Origin: an uncultured Planctomycetota bacterium
GTDB lineage: Bacteria > Planctomycetota > UBA1135 > UBA2386
Assembly (NCBI GenBank): GCA_903925435.1
Contig: CAIYFF010000215.1
Span: forward strand, 1-5,779
DNA: 5,779 nt
Direction: 5' to 3'
In this document: piece by piece, positions 5,730-5,779 of the stretch
Layout of the letters: every line of letters begins with the position of its first letter
Numbering within the stretch: position 1 is the stretch's first letter
Program-made: the position numbers and the translations under genes
The notes under the pieces: generated by a model
The model's database searches: none
What the model was told of the DNA's origin: nothing
Seen by the model: only the letters and a program-made list of their open reading frames with translations

Positions 5730-5779
5730 TCAGTGGGGGCGGAGGCCGCGCAGGAGCGCGCCGTAGCCAGCGTAGAACG
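5730..5779 (-). CDS. C-terminal end of a converging gene (5' part outside window)
   Basis: On the - strand the frame entering from the right edge reads FYAGYGALLRGLRPH and ends at TGA (complement of 5730-5732), with a second TGA directly after it. By my reading 14 of these 15 sense codons end in G or C, matching the codon use of the other genes, and the peptide looks like a natural C-terminus. It is too short to name a family. Its stop codon lies inside the right inverted-repeat arm. Confidence 0.45.
   Translation of the reverse strand, partial: FYAGYGALLRGLRPH

Larger units (their letters stand above)
5581..5734. repeat. 154-bp element with 16-bp inverted ends and three internal hairpins
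   Basis: The left arm ACTGATGAACGGAATG (5581-5596) and the right arm CACTCCGTTCATCAGT (5719-5734) are inverted repeats matching at 15 of 16 bases, 13 of them consecutive. Inside are a long hairpin (5597-5638), a GC hairpin followed by T4 (5653-5676) and a short hairpin GCCTG-AGCG-CAGGC (5705-5718). The first internal hairpin directly abuts the left arm and the third directly abuts the right arm, so the whole can be drawn as a four-way junction. It lies between two converging genes. It could be a bidirectional terminator, a REP- or MITE-like palindromic element, or a structured RNA; the sequence alone does not decide. Confidence 0.65.

Noticed and set aside
5577..5734. Integron attC recombination site after the large gene
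   Set aside because: The position after a stop codon and the imperfect palindrome are suggestive, but the conserved RYYYAAC and GTTRRRY core sites are not present at the ends.
5581..5734. Insertion sequence
   Set aside because: Inverted ends are present, but the interior has no transposase frame and I see no clear target-site duplication. At most it is a non-autonomous palindromic element.

Overview
The window is a very GC-rich stretch (by eye well above 60% G+C) with strong G/C preference at third codon positions. Four genes, plus one doubtful small one, run left to right on the + strand, and the tail of a converging gene lies on the - strand at the right edge. None of the starts has a convincing Shine-Dalgarno sequence. 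That, the base composition and the run of proteins matching no family I know are compatible with a planctomycete-like or other GC-rich environmental bacterium. No marker gene settles the lineage, so this is a weak inference.

Layout. 2-1267: 3' part of a large, mostly beta-rich protein of unknown function. 1248-1796: a small membrane-anchored protein with an NTF2-like look, starting inside the end of the first gene. 1797-2053: an open frame with coding-like codon use and no good start. 2042-2097: four degenerate 14-bp G-rich tandem repeats. 2141-2917: an exported alpha/beta protein with a signal peptide and an Ala/Pro linker. 2918-3038: a short spacer ending in a hairpin. 3039-5576: an 845-residue protein built from about seven degenerate repeats of ~89 residues, with acidic Pro/Glu-rich segments at its N-terminus and before a distinct C-terminal domain. 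5577-5729: a convergent intergenic region bounded by inverted repeats and holding several hairpins. 5730-5779: the last 15 codons of a - strand gene.

The two most interesting things are these. First, the 845-residue protein has a repeat fold of predicted strand-helix-strand-helix-strand pattern. It is marked by a V-[W/H]-P (or LF-[ED]-RE) end motif recurring at 90, 90, 89, 89, 78 and 89 residues. I do not recognise it as a named repeat family, and the exported protein just upstream appears to carry one related unit. Second, a 154-bp element at 5581-5734 has 16-bp inverted ends (15/16 match) that can close a four-way junction around three internal hairpins. Its two ends place in-frame TGA TGA codons at the 3' ends of both converging genes.

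The + strand genes may be co-transcribed, as they share a strand and have one overlap and short gaps. Nothing in the sequence assigns them to a known pathway, and no mobile-element enzyme, tRNA, rRNA or CRISPR array is visible.
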